From positions 52,571-116,570 of the forward strand of contig CAYJLA010000001.1 of the NCBI GenBank assembly GCA_964371305.1: a stretch of DNA of 64,000 nt, written 5' to 3'. The position numbers were made by a program, and so were the translations under genes. Positions 33,858 to 43,335 of this stretch are shown here, piece after piece (within the stretch, counting starts at the first letter, position 1; each line of letters opens with the position of its first letter). The notes under the pieces were generated by a model. The model ran no database searches and had not been told where the DNA came from. It worked only from the letters and a program-made list of their open reading frames with translations. This stretch comes from CAYJLA01 sp964371305 (GTDB taxonomy: Bacteria; Bacillota_I; Bacilli_A; RFN20; CAG-826).

Positions 33858-36263
33858 TTATATGTCATACTTCGACATAATTTCTGCAGGCGTCTTTCTT
33901 AATAACATGAATACAGGCAATAAACCAATTATCAAATTAATCAGCCCTATCGCAATAAATAATGGTATAGCAACATATATTGGCATGAAGAAAAAAGTTA
34001 AATCTCTAAGTGAATACATTATTCCGTTCGCTATTAAGAAACCAATCAAAGAGGTTGTTAATGTGATGGCGATAATTTCACCAGCAAACAGTTTATATAT
34101 ATCTGTTTTGCTTACCCCTAAACACCTATAAATGCCAACTTCTCTAATTCTTAAAAATAAAGACGATCTAATAACAAAGTATAAATATATACCAGCAATA
34201 AAGAAAAATACAGCGGAGACAATTTGTAAGTTAATTGTAATTTGAAGATTAACTTCTTTATAGTGTTCTAACTCTTCCTCAAAAGCATTAACTATAGGTA
34301 AGTCGTTAGTTTTTATATAATCGTCAAACGATTCTTTATCATATGCATATATGCGAGAGTAAAAAAGACTATATCCATCATATTTACAGTTAAGTACGTT
34401 AAATGCGCTTTTATTTACCATATACTCAACTTCTTCATCAACACTTTCTTCAAAGTACCCCTTAACTATAAAGTCAAGATGATCAATTTCAATTGTAGAA
34501 CCAACCACTGTATCTTTATTTGAAACTAACACATCATTAAAACCAAGTGTTGTTAAATCATAATCAGTAGTAAAACCATCAGTATAGTCGATACTAACAG
34601 TTTCTAGTGAATCATAAGTTGATGACAAAGAATATATTGTTTGAGGATGAACATAGTAAGTTAAGTTATTGCGATTAATTATGCCAGAAACACTCAACTC
34701 ATAGATATCAGCGTCATTGTAATTTTCTAAATTGCTATTAGAGTATGTAATTGTAGAAAAAAGCAAATCCTCGACTTCATTAAGTCCAGAACTTTTATTT
34801 AATTCAACTATTTTATTTGCTAGTGCTAAATCAACAAGAACTTCAAAACGATTTTCTGGCGCTCTGCCAGCCACCATTTTCTCGTCTTTATTTAAAACAG
34901 TAAATGGAGAAATGGTAGACGAATTGAACATGAGATTATCATATCGGGAGTATTTATTGTATAAATTAAAACTAGAGTCACTAATCTTTAGAGAATCATC
35001 CATAATAAGAACATCGTTATTTTTTGCCAAATCAGTTATATCAATATCACTTTTTTCATCATCGTATATTTCATTTGAATAATATATATTTTGGTTTGTT
35101 GAAGCGAATTCTTCTGGGTTAATAATTATTGTTTTTAACAACGTCCCAAGAGCTATGCAAGTGATAAACGCTGAAATAGCTAATCCACTTAACATAAATT
35201 TTTGTCTTCTCTTTGATTTAAAAACCTTGCGGAAACCACCTAAAATTTCGTTTTTAAGCGTTACATGCGCTCTTCTTTGAACAGTTTTATCAAAATCATC
35301 TAAACTAAAAACTAACTCTTCTTTTAAATCACTATTAGTAAATTTTGGTTTGTCACCTTCTTTTAGTTTGATCTCGTTTTCGTCTGTTAATATGTTAATA
35401 GGTACTTCGCTATTACCTATCGACAAATATACTGCACCATTTTTATTTACTAAATTAATTTCTACTTTATTTTTCTCTTGTTGGTGATAATAGTTCACTT
35501 TAATAGATTCGTTTGAAATTTCTTCTTTCTTATATTCACCTAGATATATATTTCTGTCGTCGTTATTTTCAAAAACAGTTTCAGAATTATTTTCAACATC
35601 AGAGACTATTTTACCATCGACTAACTTTATAATTCTATCGCCATAAAAATTAGCAATTCTTTCTTCGTGTGTCACCAACACAACTAAGCGATTTTTAGCA
35701 ATAGCTTTAATAATAGCCATTATGTTGTTTGTGTTAACTTCATCCAAATTTCCTGTTGGTTCATCAGCTATTATAACTTCAGGACACTTTACAATCGCCC
35801 TTGCGATAGCGATTCGTTGTTGTTGTCCGCCAGATAATTGAGTTACGTTTCTTTTGTGAAATTTGCTCATTGAAACAATATCAAGCGCATCCATTACTTT
35901 TTCTTTTATTTCATCTTGAGATAACTTAAAGGTTTTAAGTGCAAAACACACATTTTCAAATACCGTTTCATCTTTGATTAATTTGTAATCTTGAAAAATA
36001 TATCCAATTTTTTCGTTCCTAATCACATCCCATTGGTTAGCGTTATATTTACTTATGTTTTGGTTCGCAATGTCAATTGTTCCGTTTGCTACACTATCTA
36101 AGCCACCAATAACATTTAAAAGGGTTGTTTTGCCACTTCCAGAAGCACCTAACAAACAAACAAGCCCTTTATTAGGGAAATCAAGAGATACATTGTTCAA
36201 CACATGTATTTCATTATTTTTGTTTTTATTATAATATTTATTGAGTTGTTGAGTTTTGATCAT
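33858..36263 (-). CDS. ABC transporter, fused ATPase and FtsX-like permease
   Basis: 801 residues from ATG 36263, which has GGAGA upstream and begins one base after the preceding stop. The N-terminal ATPase (about 1-220) has Walker A GASGSGKTT, signature LSGGQQQR and Walker B with DEPTGNLD, all of the LolD/MacB type. A charged linker follows, then one helix (about 355-380), a large outside domain (to about 660) and three C-terminal helices with an FtsX-like RxxEVGIYRCLGVS motif. It probably pairs with the neighbour at 36265. Such exporters handle lipoproteins or peptides; substrate unknown. Confidence 0.9.
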   Translation of the reverse strand: MIKTQQLNKYYNKNKNNEIHVLNNVSLDFPNKGLVCLLGASGSGKTTLLNVIGGLDSVANGTIDIANQNISKYNANQWDVIRNEKIGYIFQDYKLIKDETVFENVCFALKTFKLSQDEIKEKVMDALDIVSMSKFHKRNVTQLSGGQQQRIAIARAIVKCPEVIIADEPTGNLDEVNTNNIMAIIKAIAKNRLVVLVTHEERIANFYGDRIIKLVDGKIVSDVENNSETVFENNDDRNIYLGEYKKEEISNESIKVNYYHQQEKNKVEINLVNKNGAVYLSIGNSEVPINILTDENEIKLKEGDKPKFTNSDLKEELVFSLDDFDKTVQRRAHVTLKNEILGGFRKVFKSKRRQKFMLSGLAISAFITCIALGTLLKTIIINPEEFASTNQNIYYSNEIYDDEKSDIDITDLAKNNDVLIMDDSLKISDSSFNLYNKYSRYDNLMFNSSTISPFTVLNKDEKMVAGRAPENRFEVLVDLALANKIVELNKSSGLNEVEDLLFSTITYSNSNLENYNDADIYELSVSGIINRNNLTYYVHPQTIYSLSSTYDSLETVSIDYTDGFTTDYDLTTLGFNDVLVSNKDTVVGSTIEIDHLDFIVKGYFEESVDEEVEYMVNKSAFNVLNCKYDGYSLFYSRIYAYDKESFDDYIKTNDLPIVNAFEEELEHYKEVNLQITINLQIVSAVFFFIAGIYLYFVIRSSLFLRIREVGIYRCLGVSKTDIYKLFAGEIIAITLTTSLIGFLIANGIMYSLRDLTFFFMPIYVAIPLFIAIGLINLIIGLLPVFMLLRKTPAEIMSKYDI

Positions 36264-36264
36264 A

Positions 36265-38442
36265 TTATGTCTCCTTAAGGACGTTAGCAACAGAAAGTTT
36301 TTTTAACCTCTTGTTTAGTCCATTGGCCAATAACAATGATAAAACTATATTCACACCAAAATATGCAAAAGCGGCGCCTGGTGTAAAAGATGAAAGCCCA
36401 ATTTTAGTAAAGTTAACTAATATTTCTACCAAAATCAAAGAAATAGATGATGATATTGCAAAGAAAGAAAACAATTGAATAAAATTCATTAAGAAGATTG
36501 CTCTTCTTTCTAACCCTAAAGAAGACAGAATGCCAATATCAGTAACTTTTTTATTTATGGTTATTCTTAAAGTAAAATAGCCGAGCAAGTAGGACATAAG
36601 AATTGAAAATATCAAAAACGAACCAAAAATAATTTGAAAAATTAATATGGCTAGTCCGCTAACTACATCTGTTTCAAGTGTGTCAGAAATAGCAACGGCG
36701 TTGTAGCCCGCTTTATCTAACCTACGAGCAAAACTAGGTGCTTCAGAGTTTTCTTCGACAAACACCGTTACAACCGCTTTGGTTTGGTCGTATAACGCAT
36801 TAAACAACCCTTCACTTATAATATATTGGTGTGGCGAATCAATCGGCAAATTATAAACATGAACATCATTAATAGTTTTTTTATCAACGGTTTTTAAAAT
36901 CGCTTCACCCTCGTCTGCATAATTTTGAATTCCGAGTTTAAATGTTTCATCGTCTTCTGTAACCTCGACGTTGTAAAAGATGTTTTCGACAAAACTATTA
37001 TATCCGTAGTCGGTGCCTAAATTAAACCCTATAGAACTTATATTTGTTAATGCTAGCAATTCATTTTCTATTTCTAAGAGATCTTCATCATAAATATAAA
37101 TTGGTGTGCTTTCGGTGGTTGTACCATACAAACTATGCACTACACCAACCACTTCAAGCGTTCTTGTTATTGATTTTGATGAGCTATTAATTCGCGTAGT
37201 AAACGCTATTGTTTGTTTTTTAAATAAATTAGAAAAATGATATTCATCTATATAATGGTTTGAAGAAATTAAAACTTCTCCCACCTTAGTAGGCAACCTT
37301 CCGCCGTATAATTCAAACTCATTAACTTTACTTATTGGTGCAGGATACATTTGTTGAGTTCTAATTTGGTTGTATTCAAACACAACCGTTGCATCAACCA
37401 TTACGGTACTTTTATAAACACTATTGCCTTTGTCAAGTAATGCAATTTCTTCATACTCGTTTTCGTGAAAATTACTATTGTCTGATCTAATTGCAAGAAC
37501 TCTATCTTGCCTTGTGTTTTGAAAAACACTTGAATACTGTTGTGCTTGTTCGCTAACTATCGATCCATTAAATATACTAAACGCGACAGCAAAAACCACC
37601 GCAATAACAAGGGTAACTAAGAAAGTAAATGTGGTCATCTTAGGTTGTCTAATTGTTGTTTTATAAGAAAAATATGCGCTTTTTGTAAAGATATTGCTTT
37701 TTTTAACACCTTTATCTATATCAACATTTTCGCCTCTATCTACGTTTTCTACAACTATATTTTCGTGAATCTTGCTGTTGTAAAGCCTTATGTTTCTTGT
37801 CGAATAACCTTTAACTTCTGCAACATTATGAGTAACAATTATAACTAATTTGTGTTTAGATATTTGTTTTAATAATTGTATAATTTCTTCTCCTGTCTTA
37901 GAGTCTAAATTTCCTGTTGGTTCATCAGCCACAAGCACTTTAGAATTTTTACAAAGCGCTCTTGCTATTGCGAGCCGTTGTTTTTGTCCGCCCGACAACT
38001 TTGTTCCTTTGTGTTTTATATATGGAGTCAAACCAACCATATCTATAACTTCAATGGCTTTTTGTTTTGCAACTTTTAGTGGTTGGCCCATAACTACCAT
38101 TCCGGCCATCACGTTTTCTAAAACGGTATAGGAATCTATAAGGCCGTAGTTTTGAAAAACAAAGGAAATGTTTTCTTTACGAAATTCTTCCCAATCTTTT
38201 GAATCATAATGCGACGTAGGTTCTCCATTAAAATACATTTCTCCATCTTCATAAGTATCTATTCCACTAATCACGTTTAAAAGGGTAGATTTTCCTCCGC
38301 CAGACTCACCACTAACAACAACAAATTCATTGTCAAAAAGTTCTAAACTTACATTTTGCAAACCAAGAGCAACAGATGCTTGGTTAGTGTAAAATTTAGA
38401 TACATTATCTAACTTTATTAATGGTTTTGTTTTGTTTTCCAT
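36265..38442 (-). CDS. ABC transporter, fused ATPase and FtsX-like permease
   Basis: 725 residues. ATPase with GESGGGKST (P-loop), LSGGQKQR and ADEPTGNLD in the first ~230 residues, then a helix near 275, an outside domain of about 300 residues and three C-terminal helices with DIGILSSLGLERRAIF. Same architecture as the downstream gene but divergent in sequence; one base separates them. Each has four helices, so a heterodimer would make one complete eight-helix exporter. It begins seven bases after serS and is therefore part of the gyrase-operon transcript. Confidence 0.9.
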   Translation of the reverse strand: MENKTKPLIKLDNVSKFYTNQASVALGLQNVSLELFDNEFVVVSGESGGGKSTLLNVISGIDTYEDGEMYFNGEPTSHYDSKDWEEFRKENISFVFQNYGLIDSYTVLENVMAGMVVMGQPLKVAKQKAIEVIDMVGLTPYIKHKGTKLSGGQKQRLAIARALCKNSKVLVADEPTGNLDSKTGEEIIQLLKQISKHKLVIIVTHNVAEVKGYSTRNIRLYNSKIHENIVVENVDRGENVDIDKGVKKSNIFTKSAYFSYKTTIRQPKMTTFTFLVTLVIAVVFAVAFSIFNGSIVSEQAQQYSSVFQNTRQDRVLAIRSDNSNFHENEYEEIALLDKGNSVYKSTVMVDATVVFEYNQIRTQQMYPAPISKVNEFELYGGRLPTKVGEVLISSNHYIDEYHFSNLFKKQTIAFTTRINSSSKSITRTLEVVGVVHSLYGTTTESTPIYIYDEDLLEIENELLALTNISSIGFNLGTDYGYNSFVENIFYNVEVTEDDETFKLGIQNYADEGEAILKTVDKKTINDVHVYNLPIDSPHQYIISEGLFNALYDQTKAVVTVFVEENSEAPSFARRLDKAGYNAVAISDTLETDVVSGLAILIFQIIFGSFLIFSILMSYLLGYFTLRITINKKVTDIGILSSLGLERRAIFLMNFIQLFSFFAISSSISLILVEILVNFTKIGLSSFTPGAAFAYFGVNIVLSLLLANGLNKRLKKLSVANVLKET

Positions 38443-38449
38443 TTATATA

Positions 38450-39721
38450 TTATTTTAGCACTCTTACACCATTCATAAAAGGAATAAGCACTTCAGGCAC
38501 CAAAACACTTCCATCTTCTTGTTGAAATTGCTCAACAATCGCTGGAACAAGCCTACTTGTTGCAAGGCCAGAGCCGTTTAATGTATGCATTAACCTTGCT
38601 TTGTCGCTTGCATCTTTTTTACACCTCATAAGACCACGTCTAGCTTGATAATCTCTAGCGTTCGAGACGCTTGAAACCTCTTTATAAATACCCATGCTAG
38701 GTATATAAACTTCTATGTCGTAAGTTCTTGCCATTGCAAAAGAACAATCTCCTGCGGCAAGTTTAGAAACTTGGAAATGTAAACCCAAGTCTTTAACTAA
38801 TTTTACGGCGATTTGCAACATCTCATCAAACGCCTTATCACTTTCTTCAGGAGTAGTATACTGAACGATCTCAACCTTATTAAATTGATACCCTCTGATC
38901 ATGCCCCTTTCTTCACTTCTATAACTTCCAGCTTCACTTCTATAACACGGTGTATACGCAAAATATTTTTTTGGCAACTCGTTTTCAAGTAATATTTCGT
39001 TTCTGTGTAAATTAACTAACGCTGTTTCAGCAGTAGGAGCCAAAAACCTTTTTGGCGATACTCCGTCTAGTTGAAATACATCTTCTTCAAATTTCGGAAA
39101 TTGCCCTGCTACATATCCTGACTCATAATTTAATATATGAGGAGGTAATATCATTTTGTAAGAATTGCTAATGTGAGTTGCAACAAAGTAATTTAATAAC
39201 GCCCACTCAAGTTGCGCTCCTAATCCTGAATATATCCACGTGCCATTACCAGATATTTTAGCTGCTCTTTTGTAATCAACAAGACCTAGGTTTTCGCACA
39301 ACTCTACGTGGTCCTTTATTTTGTAGTTAAATTCAGGAAGTTTGTTGTGTGTTTCAACAACTCTATTGTTGTCTTTGTCACCTGGTAAAAGATCTTCGTC
39401 AGGAATATTAGGTAATTGAAGCAATTCGTTATTAATTTTTTCTTCAATCGCCTTCAATTCAGTTTCGTTTTGAGAGTTATCTTGTGCAAGTTGCTTGACT
39501 TGCATAAATATATGTCCCACTTCTTTTCCTTCTTTTTTAAGTGATGGAACTTGAGAAGACAATTTATTTTGTGTTGCTTTATTATCTTCTACAATCTTTA
39601 ATAACTCTTTGCGTTCCGAATATAATTTTATAATTATTTCTGGATCGAAATCTTTATTTTTTCTTGCTAACAACTCTTTAATTTTCTCAGGCTGTTCAAT
39701 TATAAGTTTAATATCTAACAT
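38450..39721 (-). CDS. serS: serine-tRNA ligase
   Basis: 423 residues, class II synthetase. The N-terminal two-helix tRNA-binding arm spans about 1-105. The class II core carries TAETALVNLHR (motif region near 230), motif 2 with YRSEAGSYRSEERGMIRGYQFNKVE, and motif 3 with LNGSGLATSRLVPAIVE. The VSSVSNARDYQARR segment is typical of SerRS. It starts one base after a glycosyltransferase-like gene, between gyrA and the ABC genes. There is no room for a T-box leader. Confidence 0.97.
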   Translation of the reverse strand: MLDIKLIIEQPEKIKELLARKNKDFDPEIIIKLYSERKELLKIVEDNKATQNKLSSQVPSLKKEGKEVGHIFMQVKQLAQDNSQNETELKAIEEKINNELLQLPNIPDEDLLPGDKDNNRVVETHNKLPEFNYKIKDHVELCENLGLVDYKRAAKISGNGTWIYSGLGAQLEWALLNYFVATHISNSYKMILPPHILNYESGYVAGQFPKFEEDVFQLDGVSPKRFLAPTAETALVNLHRNEILLENELPKKYFAYTPCYRSEAGSYRSEERGMIRGYQFNKVEIVQYTTPEESDKAFDEMLQIAVKLVKDLGLHFQVSKLAAGDCSFAMARTYDIEVYIPSMGIYKEVSSVSNARDYQARRGLMRCKKDASDKARLMHTLNGSGLATSRLVPAIVEQFQQEDGSVLVPEVLIPFMNGVRVLK

Positions 39722-39722
39722 T

Positions 39723-40736
39723 TTATGTCTCCTTCTTTGTTTTTATTAATTTTTCATAACATTTAACTAACTCTTTTCCAACAACATCAAGTTGGTTTGA
39801 TTTAATTATTTTTTGCTGAACGGTTACATTATGACTTTGTTGTTTTTTTAATATCGACATTATAGTGTTTGCAACATCGATAGACTTATTGTGTACCAAA
39901 ATGTTTTCAGAACTTAAAAACTTAACATCTTCAAGATCTTTGTTATACGCCACTATTAGTTGTCCATAAGTAAGCGTTTCTAACATGTTTATTGTTGATG
40001 TGTTTAATAAATCAACATTCAAATATGCACAAGCATTATATAATGAAGAAATGAATATATCGTTGTCTTCTAACAATGTAATTTTAACGTTCTTAGGTGC
40101 GACTTTCTTTATCTTGTTTAATTTTCCACAAACCCCAAAACTTGATGAAAATCTAAGGTAAACATAAAATTTAACATCTGTTAATAAATTAGCTATTTCA
40201 TATACTTTTTTAAAGTGATCTTGGTTTTTTGGGTCAATTTTACTGACCACAAAACTAACATCATCGCGTTCACTAAAGTATCTATAAAACAACGATTTTT
40301 CAACATCATCTAAAACACCTTTTTTCTTAAACACGTTTCCTGAACTAATTTTTATGGTTGGTGTATTGATTCCGGCGTCTTTTATTAACTCAACATACCA
40401 ACTATCTGGAACAATCAATAACGATGCAACTTTCAATATTTTAAGGTATTTTTCTTTAATTCTAATCTTCTTATCAACAACTTCGCACAACCTCAATTTA
40501 GGATCGTCTTCATAATTAAATAAAGATAAAACAACAGGGATTTTTCGTTCAATGTAATCGAATATTTTTCTAGTGTTGTACCAAACAACAAAATGCGCAA
40601 TATCCACCTCGTCTTTAATTAATTGAGTCACTTCAACACTTTGCAACGTTAAAGCGTTCTTTAAATTTTCAACACTTCTTCTAACAGCGAAAGAAGGGTT
40701 GTAAAGACGTGGCGGTTTTTGCACAAAAACTTTCAT
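39723..40736 (-). CDS. glycosyltransferase-like protein (GT-B fold, family 4-like)
   Basis: 337 residues, no signal peptide. The N-terminus MKVFVQKPPRLYNPSFAVRRSVENL and the ISSGNVFKKK hinge, followed by a beta/alpha C-terminal half with LLNTSTINMLETLTYGQLIVAYN, look like a divergent GT4 glycosyltransferase: the family's ExxxxG-type donor-site region appears as NMLETLTYGQ. The match is weak and activity is not certain. It sits between gyrA (three bases) and serS (one base), an unusual location for a sugar transferase. Confidence 0.6.
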   Translation of the reverse strand: MKVFVQKPPRLYNPSFAVRRSVENLKNALTLQSVEVTQLIKDEVDIAHFVVWYNTRKIFDYIERKIPVVLSLFNYEDDPKLRLCEVVDKKIRIKEKYLKILKVASLLIVPDSWYVELIKDAGINTPTIKISSGNVFKKKGVLDDVEKSLFYRYFSERDDVSFVVSKIDPKNQDHFKKVYEIANLLTDVKFYVYLRFSSSFGVCGKLNKIKKVAPKNVKITLLEDNDIFISSLYNACAYLNVDLLNTSTINMLETLTYGQLIVAYNKDLEDVKFLSSENILVHNKSIDVANTIMSILKKQQSHNVTVQQKIIKSNQLDVVGKELVKCYEKLIKTKKET

Positions 40737-40739
40737 ATT

Positions 40740-43322
40740 TTATTCGTTTGGTGTTTCTTCAGTAAGTGTTTCTTCGTTTGCGTTTTCTTCGCCTTCGAAT
40801 TCTTCATCGACAAACTCTTCGTGTGGCACTACAGCAATTGAACTAACTTTACTCTTTGTGTCAACGTTAATAACTTTTACACCTTGTGTATTTCTACCAA
40901 CAACAGATACTTGAGCAAGTGAAATTCTAATAATTACACCGTTATTTGTAATAATCATTAAGTCTTCATCGCCATTAACTGCTCTAGCAGAAATAATTTC
41001 TCCATTTTTAGCTGTCGTGTTAAGTGTTATAACACCTTTGGCACCACGTTTTGTCATACGATAATCTTTAGCATATGTCATTTTACCGTAACCTTTAGAA
41101 GTTACGACCAAGACTAATTCCCCCTCTAACGAAGTGGTTAATCCAATAATTTTTGTTTGGTCATCAATTCTCATGCCAAGAACGCCGCTAGCACTTCTTC
41201 CAACAGGTCTTACGTCTTCCTCGTAGAAGGAGCACATTTTACCCTTACTTGAAGCAAGAGACACTACACAATTTCCGTGTGTGTGTTTAACGTCGAGCAA
41301 TTCATCACCTTCTTTAAGTGTTATGGCAATTTTACCTGTTTTTCTAATGAGTTGGAATTCAGTAACTGCAGTTCTTTTTACGATGCCACCAGTTGTGGCA
41401 AAGAATAAGTGGTGTTCTGGTAGGTATTCATCAATCGCAATAATTGAACGAATAGTTTCACCTTTTTCCAAATCTAATAGATTGGCTGCAAAGACACCTT
41501 TTGATATTCTACTGCCTTCTGGTACTCTATACGCTCTAATACGATATACTTTTCCTAAGTTTGAGAACAATAATAGGTCTGTGTGTGTTTTAGTGTGCAA
41601 CATGACGCTAACAACATCGTTTGCACTAGTTGTAGCTCCTTTTACACCTCTACCTCCTCTATTTTGTGTTCTAAATGTATCGGTTGTCATTCTTTTAATA
41701 TAACCGTTTTGTGTAAGGACGATTACGATTTCTTGTTCTGGAATTAAAGACTCTTCTTCAATTGTACCGATTTCGTTAGATATTTCTGTTTTTCTATCAT
41801 CGCCAAATCTACGTTTTACTTCCTCAAGTTCTTCAATCATGACTTCAATAATATTTTCTCTACTAGATAATATGTTGTTGTATTTTGCAATGTTTGCTTG
41901 TAAATCAAGACGCTCCGCTTGAAGTTTTTGTTCTTCCAAACCTGTAAGCCTTCTAAGTGTCATACTTAAAATAGCATTGGTTTGAATTTCTGTAAGGTCA
42001 AAATAATCCATTAAAGCTCTTGAAGCAGCTTCAGGAGTTTCGCTGTTTTTGATTAACTCTACCATTTTATCAATGTTAGAAATACCCTTTAACAACCCTA
42101 TAACAATGTGATCTCTTGCTTCATCTTTTGCAAGCAAGAATCTAGTTCTTCTTTCAATAACTTCGACTTGATGATCAATGTAATTTTTTAACATTTCTGT
42201 TATGTTCATTACTTTTGGTGCTGATTTGTGTAAAGAAAGGAATATGATACCAAAAGAAACTTGCAAGGAAGAGTGTTTGTATAATTGGTTCAACATAACT
42301 TCTGGGATAATATCTGAACGTAATTCAATTACCACTCTTATCCCTTCTTTATTAGATTCGTCTCTGATATCAGTAATACCTTCGACAACTTTATCTTTTA
42401 CAAGGTGCGCAATTTTTTCGATAAGGTTAGCTTTATTAACTTGATATGGTAATTCATATACAACGATACGTTTTTTACCATTATTCATTTCTTCTATATT
42501 TGCTTTGGATCTAATTGTAATGCTTCCAGTTCCGTTTTCGTAAGCATCTTTAATACCTTGCAAACCAAGAATTGTTCCGCCTGTTGGAAAATCAGGGCCC
42601 GAAATATAATCTCTTATAATGTCTGTAGGTGTTAATTCAGGATTTCTTGCAACCGCAACAACACCATTAATAACTTCTGTAAGGTTGTGTGGAGGTATGT
42701 TTGTTGCCATACCAACAGCAATACCTGCAGACCCATTAACTAACAAGTTAGGAAATCTAGCTGGGAGAACGCTTGGTTCTTTTTCGGTTCCATCATAGTT
42801 ATCAACAAAATCAACTGTGTTGAGATTAATATCTTTAACCATTTCTGCGGCTAGTTTTGACATCCTTGCTTCGGTATATCTCATCGCAGCAGCTTCATCG
42901 CCATCAACACTACCAAAGTTACCATGCCCATCAACAAGTGTATATCTCATTGAGAAAGGTTGAGCCAATCTAACAAGCGTTGAATATATTGCAGCATCGC
43001 CATGTGGGTGATATTTACCCATAACATCCCCAACAATACGGGCACACTTTTTATATGGTTTGTCACTTTGCATGCCAGATTCATTCATGCCGTGAATTAT
43101 GCGTCTATGAACAGGTTTAAATCCATCTCTAACATCTGGAATTGCTCTGGAGACAATAACACTCATTGCATAGTCTAAAAAAGAGTTTCTAACTTCTTTT
43201 GAAATTTCTACATCAACTAAACCAGCTTCAATGCCAGCTTGTATTGTTGGTTTACTTTCAACCACTTCTTCAGAACTAGTTTCTTCAACTACTTCTGTTT
43301 CGATTTTTTTATTTTCATCCAT
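40740..43322 (-). CDS. gyrA: DNA gyrase subunit A
   Basis: 860 residues from ATG 43322 (AAAGGAG seven bases upstream; TTG at 43328 rejected). Catalytic Tyr149 lies in AAMRYTEARMS. The C-terminal wrapping domain includes a GyrA-box-like QNRGGRG, so this is GyrA rather than ParC. In the quinolone region HPHGDAAIYSTL, the positions equivalent to E. coli Ser83 and Asp87 are Ala110 and Ser114, which may lower quinolone binding. The C-terminal tail is strongly acidic (EEFEGEENANEE). It follows gyrB by 13 bases. Confidence 0.97.
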   Translation of the reverse strand: MDENKKIETEVVEETSSEEVVESKPTIQAGIEAGLVDVEISKEVRNSFLDYAMSVIVSRAIPDVRDGFKPVHRRIIHGMNESGMQSDKPYKKCARIVGDVMGKYHPHGDAAIYSTLVRLAQPFSMRYTLVDGHGNFGSVDGDEAAAMRYTEARMSKLAAEMVKDINLNTVDFVDNYDGTEKEPSVLPARFPNLLVNGSAGIAVGMATNIPPHNLTEVINGVVAVARNPELTPTDIIRDYISGPDFPTGGTILGLQGIKDAYENGTGSITIRSKANIEEMNNGKKRIVVYELPYQVNKANLIEKIAHLVKDKVVEGITDIRDESNKEGIRVVIELRSDIIPEVMLNQLYKHSSLQVSFGIIFLSLHKSAPKVMNITEMLKNYIDHQVEVIERRTRFLLAKDEARDHIVIGLLKGISNIDKMVELIKNSETPEAASRALMDYFDLTEIQTNAILSMTLRRLTGLEEQKLQAERLDLQANIAKYNNILSSRENIIEVMIEELEEVKRRFGDDRKTEISNEIGTIEEESLIPEQEIVIVLTQNGYIKRMTTDTFRTQNRGGRGVKGATTSANDVVSVMLHTKTHTDLLLFSNLGKVYRIRAYRVPEGSRISKGVFAANLLDLEKGETIRSIIAIDEYLPEHHLFFATTGGIVKRTAVTEFQLIRKTGKIAITLKEGDELLDVKHTHGNCVVSLASSKGKMCSFYEEDVRPVGRSASGVLGMRIDDQTKIIGLTTSLEGELVLVVTSKGYGKMTYAKDYRMTKRGAKGVITLNTTAKNGEIISARAVNGDEDLMIITNNGVIIRISLAQVSVVGRNTQGVKVINVDTKSKVSSIAVVPHEEFVDEEFEGEENANEETLTEETPNE

Positions 43323-43335
43323 ATTCAAACTCCTT

